DNA of 64,000 nucleotides from Flammeovirgaceae bacterium SG7u.111 (GTDB taxonomy: Bacteria > Bacteroidota > Bacteroidia > Cytophagales > Flammeovirgaceae): the NCBI GenBank assembly GCA_034044135.1, contig CP139021.1, forward strand, positions 6,610,001-6,674,000, in the 5' to 3' direction. The notes under the pieces were generated by a model. It had not been told where the DNA came from and searched no databases. It worked only from the letters and a program-made list of their open reading frames with translations. Below, one piece after another: positions 53,833-63,881 of this stretch; position 1 is the first letter of the stretch; every line of letters starts with the position of its first letter. A program made the position numbers and the translations under genes.

Positions 53833-55035
53833 ATGGAATACGAAGTAGTTGTGATTGGAGGTGGCATTGTTGGCTTGGCCACAGCTTATAAAATACTAGA
53901 AAAAAAACCTGGGGTAAAACTCGCTTTGCTTGAAAAAGAAAGTGGTGTAGCCAAACACCAGACAGGCAACAATAGTGGGGTAATCCACTCGGGAATTTAT
54001 TATAAGCCAGGCAGCCTCAAGGCAAAAAACTGTATTTCTGGTTACCAAAGGTTGTTAGCCTTCTGCGATGAACATGAAATTGAATATGACCTTTGTGGAA
54101 AAGTGATTGTAGCGACTTCTGAAGCCGAAAAAATTCCTTTGGAAAATATTTATAACCGAGGGCTTAAAAATGGGCTAGGCAAAATCAGGAAAATCAGCCA
54201 AGCCGAATTGAGAGAAATAGAGCCTCATGTAGCAGGCATTGCGGGAATTGATGTGCCCTACACAGGCATTGTCGACTTTAAGCAAGTATCGGCTAAGTAT
54301 GCAGAACTAATACAGGAAAAAGGTGGGGAAATAATTACAGGAGCGAAAGTCATCAACATAAAAAGGCATAACCGCTACTCGGAAATAATCACCATTGACA
54401 AGACGTATACGACCAAACTGGCCATCAACTGTGCAGGGTTATACTCCGATAAAATAGCTGGCTTTTGCTCTGAAAAACTTGATGTTCGGATCATTCCATT
54501 CAGGGGGGAATATTATGAAATAGTGCCTGAAAAGCATCATTTGGTCAAAAACCTGATCTACCCTGTCCCCGACCCTAATTTCCCTTTCTTGGGCGTACAT
54601 TTTACCCGCATGATTGGCGGAGGAATAGAGGCAGGGCCCAATGCTGTATTTGCATTTAAGCGAGAAGGCTATAGCAAAATGGCTTTTAATTTTACCGAAT
54701 TTGCCGAATCTATCACGTGGCCAGGGTTCCAGAAAGTAGCAGTGAAATATTGGCAAACAGGTATAGGCGAATTTTACCGCTCATTCTCCAAAAAAGCATT
54801 TACCAAGGCTTTACAAAAACTCATTCCCGAAATACAGGAAGAAGATTTGGTACCGGGAGGCGCAGGAGTTCGCGCACAAGCCTGTGACAGAAGTGGAGGC
54901 CTTATCGACGATTTCAAAATAGTGGAAACCGAACACGTGATCAACGTGTTGAATGCCCCTTCGCCAGCAGCAACTTCTTCCCTAGCCATTGGCAGCACGG
55001 TTTCTAAATTGGCTATACATCATCTTAATGAATAA
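53833..55035 (+). CDS. lhgO: L-2-hydroxyglutarate oxidase
   Basis: The 400-residue FAD-dependent DAO-family enzyme starts with VVVIGGGIVGLATAYKI (dinucleotide loop). It carries the LhgO features TGNNSGVIHSGIYYKPGSLKA and GGAGVRAQACDRSG. It oxidises L-2-hydroxyglutarate to 2-oxoglutarate, a metabolite repair step. It follows a MarR regulator and ends at a strong bidirectional terminator. Confidence 0.9.
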   Translation: MEYEVVVIGGGIVGLATAYKILEKKPGVKLALLEKESGVAKHQTGNNSGVIHSGIYYKPGSLKAKNCISGYQRLLAFCDEHEIEYDLCGKVIVATSEAEKIPLENIYNRGLKNGLGKIRKISQAELREIEPHVAGIAGIDVPYTGIVDFKQVSAKYAELIQEKGGEIITGAKVINIKRHNRYSEIITIDKTYTTKLAINCAGLYSDKIAGFCSEKLDVRIIPFRGEYYEIVPEKHHLVKNLIYPVPDPNFPFLGVHFTRMIGGGIEAGPNAVFAFKREGYSKMAFNFTEFAESITWPGFQKVAVKYWQTGIGEFYRSFSKKAFTKALQKLIPEIQEEDLVPGGAGVRAQACDRSGGLIDDFKIVETEHVINVLNAPSPAATSSLAIGSTVSKLAIHHLNE

Positions 55036-55051
55036 AAAAGTACTTTTAAAA

Positions 55052-55095
55052 CCCCAAAAAAGAGCTTGCAGGTTGCTGCAAGCTCTTTTTTGGGG
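55052..55095. terminator. Bidirectional terminator after lhgO
   Basis: A perfect palindrome CCCCAAAAAAGAGCTTGCAG / CTGCAAGCTCTTTTTTGGGG with a short loop serves both lhgO and the convergent lipoprotein gene. Confidence 0.92.
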
Positions 55096-55112
55096 ACTAG
55101 GCTTACTTGATT

Positions 55113-56312
55113 TCATTTCCCAATCAATTTCTTCACATCTCCCTCAGATATTTTGAAAAGGCTGATCCTAGGGAACCTTCCGGTTACATAGGTAAGTGCG
55201 GCAATCGCCATTCCCTTGTCAGCAGTTTCTACCAGCCCAGCAATTTTATACCCTTCCGAAAAACCTAAATATTTATTTCCTAAAAGCTCGCCCGTATCTT
55301 CATCATAAGAATACAAAACGATCTGATTCGATTTAGAATCCATCGCATAGATAGTCAGGTTTTGACTTTCGTAGGTCATCGAATGAATTCTCACATTTGC
55401 GTTTGGCTGCAATTCGGGGTATTCATTTCCTTCCAAGTCTTCACTTGAGCTTACACCAGCCTTATCTATAGCAATACGAGGATGTACATAATTTTTTCCA
55501 AATGTGAATCTTGAAACGGCAAAATCATCACCTGTAATATGGTTCATAGCACTGACTGCACCATCGTCACGGAAACCATTCATCACACCAGTCCATTGTC
55601 CTTCCACGTCCAAAAACATCACAGAAAGGGTATAGTTATAAAAGCCGTTTACATAAAATCCGCCTCCGTTGAGGTTACCCACAAAAAATGGCAAACGTTT
55701 GTTAGGATTGGTCAGATGATTGAAAATAGCTTCATCTGGGTCGTCCAAAATCTGGAAACTCTGCGTCCAGTCTTCAGAAAAATCTGATTTCAACTTGCTG
55801 AATGTTGAGCTTTGCCCATCCCTATTGAACCCTAGTACCCCCACTCCACCTTCGGGAGTAGCAATGGTACTGAGCGGATAGCTAATTGATCCGTATGTTC
55901 CCGCTACCTGCAAGCCCTGCCCAACTTCATCAACTTTCATAAGGTATGAACCAGAAGCACTCGGATCCATACACATAAAATAAAAAGAGCCATTGATTTC
56001 CATCAGGTTGGAAGTAGGAGCTACAAAACCCGAAGCAGGTACTTCCCACACAAAATTTCCCTCATCGTCTGTTTTCATCACATACACACCGCCAAAGTCA
56101 GAAATATCTACTTCGGTTTGCGCCAATATCAAAAAGCCGCCATCGGCAGTTTGCTTCAAATCTAAAGGGTAAAAACTACTGCTGAAATCGTAGTTGTCAT
56201 ATACTTTGGTAAAACGGTTGTTCGGCAGAATTACTTCTTCACTATCTGAGCTACAGCCCCAGCCAAGTAGCAATGGAAAAAGTAAAATTGAGAGTTTGCA
56301 GAGTTTAAGCAT
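55113..56312 (-). CDS. Uncharacterised lipoprotein, probable beta-propeller
   Basis: The 399-residue protein has a lipobox (LLLGWGC, Cys at 20) and repeating strands with 'GGFLILAQTEVD', 'GGVYVMKTDDEGNFVW' and 'GGVGVLGFNRDG' patterns, about every 45-55 residues. This resembles PQQ/Kelch-like or 'delta-60'-type propellers on Bacteroidota surface lipoproteins. No catalytic residues are evident. It is probably followed by nothing in operon, as a terminator lies just beyond its stop. Confidence 0.65.
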   Translation of the reverse strand: MLKLCKLSILLFPLLLGWGCSSDSEEVILPNNRFTKVYDNYDFSSSFYPLDLKQTADGGFLILAQTEVDISDFGGVYVMKTDDEGNFVWEVPASGFVAPTSNLMEINGSFYFMCMDPSASGSYLMKVDEVGQGLQVAGTYGSISYPLSTIATPEGGVGVLGFNRDGQSSTFSKLKSDFSEDWTQSFQILDDPDEAIFNHLTNPNKRLPFFVGNLNGGGFYVNGFYNYTLSVMFLDVEGQWTGVMNGFRDDGAVSAMNHITGDDFAVSRFTFGKNYVHPRIAIDKAGVSSSEDLEGNEYPELQPNANVRIHSMTYESQNLTIYAMDSKSNQIVLYSYDEDTGELLGNKYLGFSEGYKIAGLVETADKGMAIAALTYVTGRFPRISLFKISEGDVKKLIGK

Positions 56313-56361
56313 TTTATATTTTTTTCAAGAGTTTGAACTAGCTGTTGGTAAAAAAGTGAGC

Positions 56362-57252
56362 TTATTTCATGCGACGCATATCGTAAGGAACCACTGTTTT
56401 CTTTCCCTTACTTCCATTTCCAGGCGTATGCATGAAGCTTAGCGGAAAAAGAGCCGTCATCGAAAACTGTAAGCTTTGAAACGAGATATCGTCCATCACA
56501 TCGAAAGAAAGCATGGAGGAACGGGCATCGCTATATCTTGCATTTGGGTTGGTGATATTTTTCATGAAGTGGCGGTAGCTACATTCTAGTGAAATCCTCA
56601 CAAATGCAGTATTGATACTGATCCCCCCACTTGCCGCCAAGCCAAAGGTGTTGTCGTGCAATAAATTGGTAATCCCAACTTCATTGTTATCACCTGTAAG
56701 CTCTTGCAGGCCTCCGGCAGCCGCATCCATTCTGGTTTGGGTCACGGTCTTGCCCGCATCTATTAAAAAGTTATAAAACCCACCACCTTGTATGTAAGGA
56801 GAAACCACGCCTTTTAGGAAATTGAACTTCACAAACAAAGGAAGCTCCATATAGTTAAGTCTGTGGTCGTGGCGGAAGGTCATTTCCACAAACTGATCGG
56901 CAAGCTCTGGATGTTGCCAACTGTAGCTGTTTTCGTAGCCAAACTTATACGTGGCATAGCTAGGTTCAAAGCTAAAACCCAGCCCAGATCTGGTTTCCAT
57001 TTGTACTAAAAAACCAAATTGAGTCCCTATTTTCCCATCAAACTGACCGTCATATTTCCTATCGAAGCCCTCAGGAACTTTTGATTGGGAAGTATAATTA
57101 AAAACAGAGTGATTTCCAGAAACTAGAGCACTGGTAAAATTCGCACCTCCTTTCATACCTATAAAGAAGTCTTGCGCGGAGAGAAGCTGGGGAGCAACCA
57201 AAACAAGAGAAAGCAGCAGCAACACAACTTTCTTCAGGGGCTTTTTTCCCAT
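56362..57252 (-). CDS. PorT-family outer-membrane beta-barrel protein
   Basis: Starting at the ATG at 57252 gives a clean signal peptide (KVVLLLLSLVLVAPQLLSAQ); in-frame ATGs at 57258 and 57288 would add residues before it. After cleavage the sequence reads FFIGMKGGANFTSAL, the typical opening of PorT/OMP_b-brl_2 barrels. Regular amphipathic strands follow (LNYMELPLFVKFNFL; VVSPYIQGGGFYNFL). The tail is short and basic (GSKGKKTVV). Its precise role is unknown. Confidence 0.75.
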   Translation of the reverse strand: MGKKPLKKVVLLLLSLVLVAPQLLSAQDFFIGMKGGANFTSALVSGNHSVFNYTSQSKVPEGFDRKYDGQFDGKIGTQFGFLVQMETRSGLGFSFEPSYATYKFGYENSYSWQHPELADQFVEMTFRHDHRLNYMELPLFVKFNFLKGVVSPYIQGGGFYNFLIDAGKTVTQTRMDAAAGGLQELTGDNNEVGITNLLHDNTFGLAASGGISINTAFVRISLECSYRHFMKNITNPNARYSDARSSMLSFDVMDDISFQSLQFSMTALFPLSFMHTPGNGSKGKKTVVPYDMRRMK

Positions 57253-57638
57253 AAACATTGGTTTACTGTTAGTAAAAATCTTGACCATATTCCCTTAATG
57301 TTTGTGATTAAAATTTATAGAACGGTGACATTATTGAAACCTCGGACTTTGCTAGAAAATTGCTTATGCAATATTTTTTTGCGTTAACGTCCATTTACAC
57401 ACAGAAATCAGACCAAATTGAGGGGTGGGGAATTGAGGCAAAACAGAAAAAAAATTTTTATTATTTAGCAACCGTAAATAGCTTACGGTCTGAATGATTT
57501 TCTTTACATCATCAATTAAAGGAGAAGTGTCTGAACCTGACTATCTATCAAGCTCATATTTTGGTAAAAAAAGATAAGCAACAACTCACTCCTTTTTTGT
57601 AAAGAATAATTAAATTAGAAAGAATAAAATAACGCAAA
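57253..57638. other. Divergent intergenic region upstream of recA
   Basis: About 386 bases hold the promoters of recA and the beta-barrel gene. I saw no SOS box that I would defend, nor a small RNA. The sequence is AT-rich with a run of As at about 57450. Confidence 0.35.
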
Positions 57639-58685
57639 ATGGCAACAGAAGACAAAATAAGACAAGAGAAGGAAAAATCATTGGAGCTTACCATAGCGAA
57701 GCTTGAAAAAACCTACGGCAAAGGCGCTGTAATGAAGCTTAATGATGGAACTATCGTAGATGTACCAAGCATCTCTACTGGTTCATTGGGCTTGGATTTG
57801 GCACTTGGCGTTGGTGGTTTGCCACGCGGAAGGGTAATCGAGATCTACGGACCTGAATCATCGGGTAAAACTACCTTAGCGCTCCACAGTATTGCAGAAG
57901 CTCAGAAAAAAGGAGGCATTGCCGCATTTGTAGATGCAGAACATGCTTTCGATAAGCTCTATGCTGAAAAATTAGGAATTGATTTGGACAACTTGCTAGT
58001 AGCCCAGCCCGATCATGGTGAGCAAGCGTTGGAAATAACCGAACACCTTGTTCGCTCAGGAGCAATCGATATTATCGTAGTCGATTCGGTAGCGGCACTT
58101 GTACCAAAAGCCGAGCTAGAAGGCGACATGGGCGATAGCAAAATGGGTCTTCAGGCAAGGTTGATGTCCCAAGCACTCAGGAAGCTGACAGGGGTAATTA
58201 GCAAAACAAATTGCTGCTGTATCTTTATCAACCAGTTGCGTGAGAAAATTGGTGTGATGTTCGGTAATCCGGAAACCACTACGGGTGGTAATGCCCTAAA
58301 ATATTACAGTTCTGTGAGGCTCGATATTAGAAGAATTGGAGCAATAAAAGAATCTGCGGACAATATTACGGGTAATAGAACTCGAGTTAAAATCCAGAAA
58401 AACAAAGTTGCCCCTCCATTCAAAGTAGTTGAATTTGATATTCTCTATGGAGAAGGAATTTCCCGAGCAGGTGAAATTTTGGACATGGGCGTAGATATGG
58501 AAATTATCCAAAAATCAGGCTCTTGGTTCTCGTACAATGGTACAAAACTGGGACAAGGTCGCGAAACCGTAAAAGAGCTAATAAGGGACAATCCTGAACT
58601 GATGGAAGAGCTTGAGAGCAAGATAAAAGCGATTATCAACAAAGACTCACTTCCTGCACAAGAGGAAGAGAAAAAAGAGGATTAG
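57639..58685 (+). CDS. recA: Recombinase RecA
   Basis: The 348-residue protein has GPESSGKTT (Walker A, about 69-77), the VVDSVAAL Walker B, loop L1/L2 region ([17 protein letters not shown]) and an acidic C-terminal tail (QEEEKKED). It catalyses strand exchange in homologous recombination and triggers SOS cleavage where present. It stands alone. Its presence in the same window could favour homologous exchange between the duplicated cassettes, though RecA acts genome-wide. Confidence 0.98.
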   Translation: MATEDKIRQEKEKSLELTIAKLEKTYGKGAVMKLNDGTIVDVPSISTGSLGLDLALGVGGLPRGRVIEIYGPESSGKTTLALHSIAEAQKKGGIAAFVDAEHAFDKLYAEKLGIDLDNLLVAQPDHGEQALEITEHLVRSGAIDIIVVDSVAALVPKAELEGDMGDSKMGLQARLMSQALRKLTGVISKTNCCCIFINQLREKIGVMFGNPETTTGGNALKYYSSVRLDIRRIGAIKESADNITGNRTRVKIQKNKVAPPFKVVEFDILYGEGISRAGEILDMGVDMEIIQKSGSWFSYNGTKLGQGRETVKELIRDNPELMEELESKIKAIINKDSLPAQEEEKKED

Positions 58686-59053
58686 ATTAGTGTAAATCAC
58701 AATAGGGACTTCATCACACGTTGAAATCACTTGACAATTCGAGTAATTGTAAAAGTTTAATTGTGAAGAGGTTAGAAGCCAGAAGTTAGAAAAAGTAAAC
58801 TACCATATCTAACGTCTAGCTTCCAGCCTCTAACTTCTTCTTAGAAGCTGCTTGGGAAACCTTGCAGCTTTTTTTATTCTCAAAAAAACTGGGAAAACTT
58901 AAATGATTTTGAAAAAAATAAAGGGTTTGCTGTAAATAGTTAAACCTAAATCGTACGCAAACAGATTAAATCTGTAATTTTGCCACCCATAAATTTTTAA
59001 CTAGAAAAGGGCTTTTTTTTGCTCTTTTATTCCAAAAACAAATTACCAAAATC
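58686..59053. other. Intergenic region with inverted repeat and terminator of recA
   Basis: An imperfect inverted repeat (GAGGTTAGAAGCCAGAAG / CTTCCAGCCTCTAAC, 58769-58833) is followed by a rho-independent terminator AAGCTGC...GCAGCTTTTTTT at 58845-58876. The rest is AT-rich leader of aspS. Confidence 0.6.
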
Positions 59054-60802
59054 ATGTTGAGAACTCATACATGTGGCGAACTGAGACAAGAAAATGTGGG
59101 TCAAAAAGTTACGCTTTCGGGCTGGGTACAAATTGTTAGAGACAAAGGTGCGCTCATTTGGATCGACCTTAGAGATAGATATGGCACAACCCAAATATTT
59201 GGCGAAAACGGTGTGACCGATCCTAAATTGCTAGAAGCGATGAAAGGCTTGGGTCGTGAGTTTGTGATCCAAGTAGAAGGAGAAGTTGCCGAGCGTTTTT
59301 CCAAAAATGATAAAATCCCAACAGGAGATATAGAAGTTAAAATTGAAAAGCTTACCGTACTCAACGGGGCAAAAGTACCTCCTTTCAAAATTGAGGATGA
59401 GACCGACGGTGGAGAAGAGTTGCGCATGAAATACCGCTACTTGGATTTGAGGCGTAATGTGGTTAGAAGCAAACTACAGTTGAGGCACCGTATTTCCAAG
59501 TCAACCCGTGATTACCTCGACAAGCAGGACTTCATGGAAGTAGAAACTCCTGTCTTAATAAAGTCGACTCCCGAAGGCGCAAGGGACTTTTTGGTACCTT
59601 CTAGGATGAACCCAGGTCAGTTTTATGCACTGCCCCAATCTCCACAGACTTTCAAGCAATTGCTGATGATCAGTGGTTTTGACCGCTATTTCCAAATAGT
59701 GAAGTGCTTTAGGGACGAAGACTTGAGAGCCGATAGGCAGCCAGAGTTTACGCAGATTGACTGCGAAATGGCGTTTGTGACTCGTGAAGATATTTTAAGC
59801 ACATTTGAAGGCTTGATGAAATACCTATTCCAAGAAGTGAAAGGCATTGAGTTACCTGAATTCCCACGTATGTCATTTGCCGATGCTATGAAATATTATG
59901 GCAACGATAAACCAGATATCCGTTTCGAGATGAAGTTTGTTGAACTCAACGATGTGGCTCAAGGGAAAGGCTTCAAAGTTTTTGACGATTCGGAATTGGT
60001 AGTTGCTATCTGTGCCGAAGGCTGTGGCGATTATACCCGAAAACAACTTGATGCACTCACAGACTGGGTAAAACGTCCTCAAATTGGAGCAAGAGGAATG
60101 GTTTATGTAAAATGCAATGCAGATGGCACATTTAAGTCATCGGTAGATAAATTTTACTCGCAAGAAGACTTGAAAGCTTGGGCAGAAAAAGCAGATGCGA
60201 AGCCTGGCGATTTGATGTTGGTCCTTTCAGGAGAAGCTGCTCAAACCCGCAAGGCAATGAGCGAACTCCGCCTCGAAATGGGTGAGCGTCTGGGCTTAAG
60301 AAACCGTGAAGATTTCAAGCCACTTTGGGTATTGGATTTCCCACTGCTCGAATGGGACGAGGAAAGCCAGCGCTACCATGCGATGCACCACCCATTCACC
60401 TCGGCACTACCGGAAGATATGGAAAAGCTAGCCGACCAGCCTGGCGAAGTGAGGGCAAATGCATACGATATGGTCATCAATGGTGTGGAAATTGGCGGAG
60501 GCTCTATCCGTATCCACGACCGCGACATCCAGTCGAAAATGTTTGACGCACTTGGTTTTACCAAAGAAGAAGCTCAAGCTCAGTTTGGTTTCTTGATGGA
60601 AGCATTTGAGTACGGCGCACCTCCACATGGCGGTATTGCCTTCGGTTTCGACCGAATCTGTTCTTTATTTGGTGGAGTTGACTCCATCCGTGATTTCATC
60701 GCTTTCCCTAAAAACACTTCGGGCAGAGATGTGATGATCGACTCGCCTTCTGTGGCAAACAACGAGCAGCTAAAAGAACTAGGGATCAAAACCCTAGACT
60801 AA
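59054..60802 (+). CDS. aspS: Aspartate-tRNA ligase
   Basis: The 582-residue class II synthetase has the N-terminal OB fold ([20 protein letters not shown]), motif 2 [18 protein letters not shown], the bacterial GAD insertion (about 290-400) and motif 3 GIAFGFDRI near the end. It charges tRNA-Asp. The length and the GAD domain mark it as the bacterial type. Start at ATG 59054 gives the expected [10 protein letters not shown]. It is monocistronic with a terminator after the stop. Confidence 0.96.
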   Translation: MLRTHTCGELRQENVGQKVTLSGWVQIVRDKGALIWIDLRDRYGTTQIFGENGVTDPKLLEAMKGLGREFVIQVEGEVAERFSKNDKIPTGDIEVKIEKLTVLNGAKVPPFKIEDETDGGEELRMKYRYLDLRRNVVRSKLQLRHRISKSTRDYLDKQDFMEVETPVLIKSTPEGARDFLVPSRMNPGQFYALPQSPQTFKQLLMISGFDRYFQIVKCFRDEDLRADRQPEFTQIDCEMAFVTREDILSTFEGLMKYLFQEVKGIELPEFPRMSFADAMKYYGNDKPDIRFEMKFVELNDVAQGKGFKVFDDSELVVAICAEGCGDYTRKQLDALTDWVKRPQIGARGMVYVKCNADGTFKSSVDKFYSQEDLKAWAEKADAKPGDLMLVLSGEAAQTRKAMSELRLEMGERLGLRNREDFKPLWVLDFPLLEWDEESQRYHAMHHPFTSALPEDMEKLADQPGEVRANAYDMVINGVEIGGGSIRIHDRDIQSKMFDALGFTKEEAQAQFGFLMEAFEYGAPPHGGIAFGFDRICSLFGGVDSIRDFIAFPKNTSGRDVMIDSPSVANNEQLKELGIKTLD

Positions 60803-60823
60803 GTATAGCTATTCTTATAAACT

Positions 60824-60862
60824 TAAAAAGGTCATCAGTTTTAAAGCTGATGTCCTTTTCTT
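60824..60862. terminator. Bidirectional terminator after aspS
   Basis: AAAAGG-CATCAG...CTGATG-CCTTTT hairpin with flanking A and T runs. It separates aspS from the convergent DUF4136 gene. Confidence 0.85.
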
Positions 60863-60879
60863 TTTGCCCAATTTCAATC

Positions 60880-61455
60880 CTACTGGGCAACTTTAAATTT
60901 GTATTTCGAAAAAATATGCTTCACTACATAGTTGATTTGGCTGTCGATCTGTGATTCCTTTTTGGTGATCTCACTTTGGGCAGCTCCGTGCCAAACTAGC
61001 TCTTTTTTTTCTGAGTCTACTAAGTCAATCATCACTGTTCCAGTTTTATAGTAGCTGACTTTTGGAATAGTTTTTCCTACGCTATAGCCAAACCCTACCC
61101 CTCCATAATAACTTCCTCCCCCAACTGAAACGGTGGTGTTATTCACCCGTTCCTGAGTTTCCACATTCACGTTGTACACGATAATTATGTCCGCATCTTC
61201 TGATTCCTTATAGCCTCTAGCCTTCATCTGATCATGAATAGCCGCTTCCAGCACATATAGCTTATCGGTCATTATGATCTTCATCTTTTGGACTTCCTCG
61301 GGAGTTGCATGCTCTACCTTGTAGGTTGTGTACTTGGCAAAATCGACACTTCTATCGTAATCGAAATACACTTGGCTGGAAGAGCAATTGGCAAAAATGG
61401 CTGTGAGTGAAATTAAAAACATTTTCACAAAAAGAGGTTTTGTATACTTAGTCAT
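60880..61455 (-). CDS. DUF4136 lipoprotein
   Basis: The 191-residue protein has a lipobox (LTAIFANC, Cys at 24) and the DUF4136 layout: FDYDRSVDFAKYTTY at the start of the mature part, AIHDQMKARGYKE with ADIIIVYNVN, a Gly-rich SVGGGSYYGGVGFGY loop and the TVMIDLVDSEKKELVWHGAA strand. The family is widespread in Bacteroidota and Proteobacteria with unknown function. It is a paralogue by fold of the 17262-17957 protein, without the Trp/Pro repeat. Confidence 0.85.
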   Translation of the reverse strand: MTKYTKPLFVKMFLISLTAIFANCSSSQVYFDYDRSVDFAKYTTYKVEHATPEEVQKMKIIMTDKLYVLEAAIHDQMKARGYKESEDADIIIVYNVNVETQERVNNTTVSVGGGSYYGGVGFGYSVGKTIPKVSYYKTGTVMIDLVDSEKKELVWHGAAQSEITKKESQIDSQINYVVKHIFSKYKFKVAQ

Positions 61456-61587
61456 AGTTAAGTTTTTTTGAAAGAAACAAATTGAGTACTTATTTGCTTT
61501 ACACCAAAAGAGTATGCACTTTTTTTACTTCGCTTTAGGACTTTCTGAGTTTATTTTGTCTTATGTATGTTATTTGATATTTAGAGC

Positions 61588-61706
61588 ATGTTTAAGCTTT
61601 ACCTATTTCGCTGTAGACGATCACAGGGCGTCTGTCCAATTATGGAACCTCACAGCAGTCCGCCACTGCGGTGATCGCTTTTGCTGAAAACTTAAATTTT
61701 AAACAT
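61588..61706. repeat. Small inverted-end element
   Basis: The ends ATGTTTAAG (61588-61596) and TTTAAACAT (61698-61706) are near inverses. Inside, CGATCAC (61618-61624) pairs with GTGATCG (61671-61677). The word GTCCGCC-CTGCG also appears in MITE-like copy 1. It may be a remnant of a related mobile repeat. Confidence 0.45.
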
Positions 61707-61744
61707 ATTCTTAACTAAACTTTTTACCAATCAACCCAACTCAA

Positions 61745-62428
61745 ATGAAGAAGATTTATACTGTACTAGCAATTCTGACGCTGTTTGTTACCGCTGAAAC
61801 TAATGCACAGTCGGGCCAAGTTTACACAACCTCTGGAGGTGAAATGATTTTTTCTTTTGCCCAGATAGACAATAACGGGAACGAGAAGGGAAATATCATG
61901 CGCTTTTCGCCCGTGTTCAACCTCCAGAATATGGTCAACTACGATATGAGCCCAAACTTTGGTGTGTACAGTGGGTTGGCAGTTCGGAACGTAGGGTTTA
62001 TCTACAAAGACCCCAATACCGATATCAAGAAAAAATACAGGAACTATAACCTTGGAATTCCTTTTGGTGTCAAATTTGGGAACCTTGACGGACTTTTTCT
62101 CTATGGAGGATACGAGCTAGAAATCCCTTTTAACTACAAAGAGAAAACCTTTGAAGGGGAAAGGAAGACTGATAAATTTAATGTTTGGTTCAGCAAGCGC
62201 ACTCCCTCTATTTATAATACAGTAGTGTTGGGAGTCCAATTCCCTTACGGGGCAAACCTGAAGTTCAAATACTACCTCACCAACTTTTTCAATAAGGACT
62301 ATTCCGAAATGCAAAATGGTGTATCTGTAAAACCATTTGAAAATTTTGATGCCAACGTATTTTACTTTGCCCTTAGCTTCAAGCTATTCCGAAACACCGA
62401 GATTTATTATAAAGATATGAGAGATTAA
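61745..62428 (+). CDS. Outer-membrane beta-barrel protein
   Basis: The 227-residue protein has a signal peptide (IYTVLAILTLFVTAETNAQ). Strands with aromatic ends follow (FGVYSGLAVRNVGFIYKD; YNLGIPFGVKFGNL; LKFKYYLTNFFNKDY; YFALSFKLF). The C-terminal strand is followed by a short polar tail. This fits an 8-10 strand barrel. No specific function is recognised. A terminator follows. Confidence 0.7.
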   Translation: MKKIYTVLAILTLFVTAETNAQSGQVYTTSGGEMIFSFAQIDNNGNEKGNIMRFSPVFNLQNMVNYDMSPNFGVYSGLAVRNVGFIYKDPNTDIKKKYRNYNLGIPFGVKFGNLDGLFLYGGYELEIPFNYKEKTFEGERKTDKFNVWFSKRTPSIYNTVVLGVQFPYGANLKFKYYLTNFFNKDYSEMQNGVSVKPFENFDANVFYFALSFKLFRNTEIYYKDMRD

Positions 62429-62445
62429 TCGTCTCGAATATGCAT

Positions 62446-62475
62446 AAAAAAAGGCAGCCACTTGGCTGCCTTTTG
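62446..62475. terminator. Bidirectional terminator
   Basis: AAAAGGCAGCC-ACTT-GGCTGCCTTTT lies between the convergent beta-barrel and epimerase genes. Confidence 0.88.
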
Positions 62476-62488
62476 TCCATAATCTATT

Positions 62489-63535
62489 TTATTTCTTATG
62501 GTAATTCTCCAAATACCATTCTATAAACTTCGCAGTACCTTCTTCTATACTCGTATCGGGCATGTAGTGGATTTTTTCCTTCATTTTGTCCATGGCTGCT
62601 GAGGTGGCAGGCACATCCCCAGGCTGGATAGGCATCAGATTGATCTTCGCTTTTTTGCCCAAGGCTTTTTCTATCCCCTTCACAAAATCCATCAAGTTTA
62701 CAGGATTACTGTTTCCAATATTGTAAATATCGAATGGTGCACTACTAGTATCGGAAGGCAATTCTTTGATGTCTTTCCGTTGAGGAGCTACAGGCATCAG
62801 GTTGGCTATTCCATTTACAATGTCGTCGATGTACGTAAAGTCACGCTGCATTTTTCCATAGTTGTACACATCTATCGGCTCGTCGGCGAGGATTTTTTTT
62901 GTGAAAATAAACAATGCCATATCGGGCCTGCCCCAAGGTCCATACACTGTAAAAAACCGCAGACCAGTAGTCGGAATACCGAACAGGTGCGAATAAGAAT
63001 GTGCCATCATCTCGTTTGCTTTTTTGGTAGCAGCGTAGATGGAAACAGGGTGCTCGGTTGGGTGGCTTTCTTTGAACTGCGCCTCTGTATTTAACCCATA
63101 CACCGAAGAGCTAGAGGCATATAACAAGTGCTTCACAGGATATTTGCGGCAAGCTTCCAAAATGTTCAAAAAGCCAGAGACATTGCTGTCTACGTAAGCT
63201 TCGGGAACTTGGAGGGAATACCTCACTCCTGCTTGTGCCGCTAGGTTGATCACGTAATCAAACTTTTCGCTTTCAAAAAGCTCGTACATTTTCTCCTTAC
63301 TTTCCTCCAAAGCAAGTTTGATGAAAGAAATATTTCCACTTCCTTTTATCAACTCTCCGTCAACAATATTTTTCACCTCAATTCCTTGGCGTTCTAAGCG
63401 CCCATATTTGAGGTTCACGTCGTAATATTCATTGATAGCGTCTAGCCCCACTACTTCATGCCCAAGGTCGGCAAGTTTGTGTGCCAAATGTGATCCTATA
63501 AACCCTGCTGTTCCTGTGATAAGTACTTTAGCCAT
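62489..63535 (-). CDS. NAD-dependent nucleotide-sugar epimerase, UDP-glucuronate 4-epimerase-like
   Basis: The 348-residue extended SDR starts at ATG 63535 (MAKVLITGTAGFIGSHLA). It carries the NAD loop TGTAGFIGSH, the YASSSSVYG serine region, YAATKKANE (catalytic Tyr-x-x-x-Lys) and FFTVYGPWGRPDMA, the last typical of UDP-glucuronate 4-epimerases. It should supply UDP-galacturonate for surface polysaccharide. No glycan operon is visible here; the substrate is inferred from the closest motif set. Confidence 0.85.
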   Translation of the reverse strand: MAKVLITGTAGFIGSHLAHKLADLGHEVVGLDAINEYYDVNLKYGRLERQGIEVKNIVDGELIKGSGNISFIKLALEESKEKMYELFESEKFDYVINLAAQAGVRYSLQVPEAYVDSNVSGFLNILEACRKYPVKHLLYASSSSVYGLNTEAQFKESHPTEHPVSIYAATKKANEMMAHSYSHLFGIPTTGLRFFTVYGPWGRPDMALFIFTKKILADEPIDVYNYGKMQRDFTYIDDIVNGIANLMPVAPQRKDIKELPSDTSSAPFDIYNIGNSNPVNLMDFVKGIEKALGKKAKINLMPIQPGDVPATSAAMDKMKEKIHYMPDTSIEEGTAKFIEWYLENYHKK

Positions 63536-63881
63536 TTGTTATTTTCTTTTTGAGAAGAAACCTCGGTAGTTCCTTCCGTTTTTTTGCTTTAAAGCCAATT
63601 AGTTAAGAGCTAGAGAATTGCTTTATCTAAATACAATTGGACGTATTTTTCAAACTTCTAGCCCCCAATCTCTAATATCTCTTTTTAGACCCGCCAAAAT
63701 AAATTCTTTTTATCGGAATTACACTTCCACCCTATAAAAAAACTCGTCAAAATCCTATTTCTTCTTTCGGTTGAGAATCAATAAATTACGCTTTGAAGCG
63801 TTCAAATTTCCATAAACGGGAGTATTTTTTGTCCTGTTCTATGGTAATGCTTAACACGAATCCTACATAACTATTAACACT
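63536..63881. other. Divergent intergenic region, no recognised element
   Basis: About 346 bases lie between the epimerase and the TIR gene. AT-rich; an imperfect AGAGCTAGAG / CTTCTAGCCCCC pairing near 63606-63665 is the only structure seen. Confidence 0.35.
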
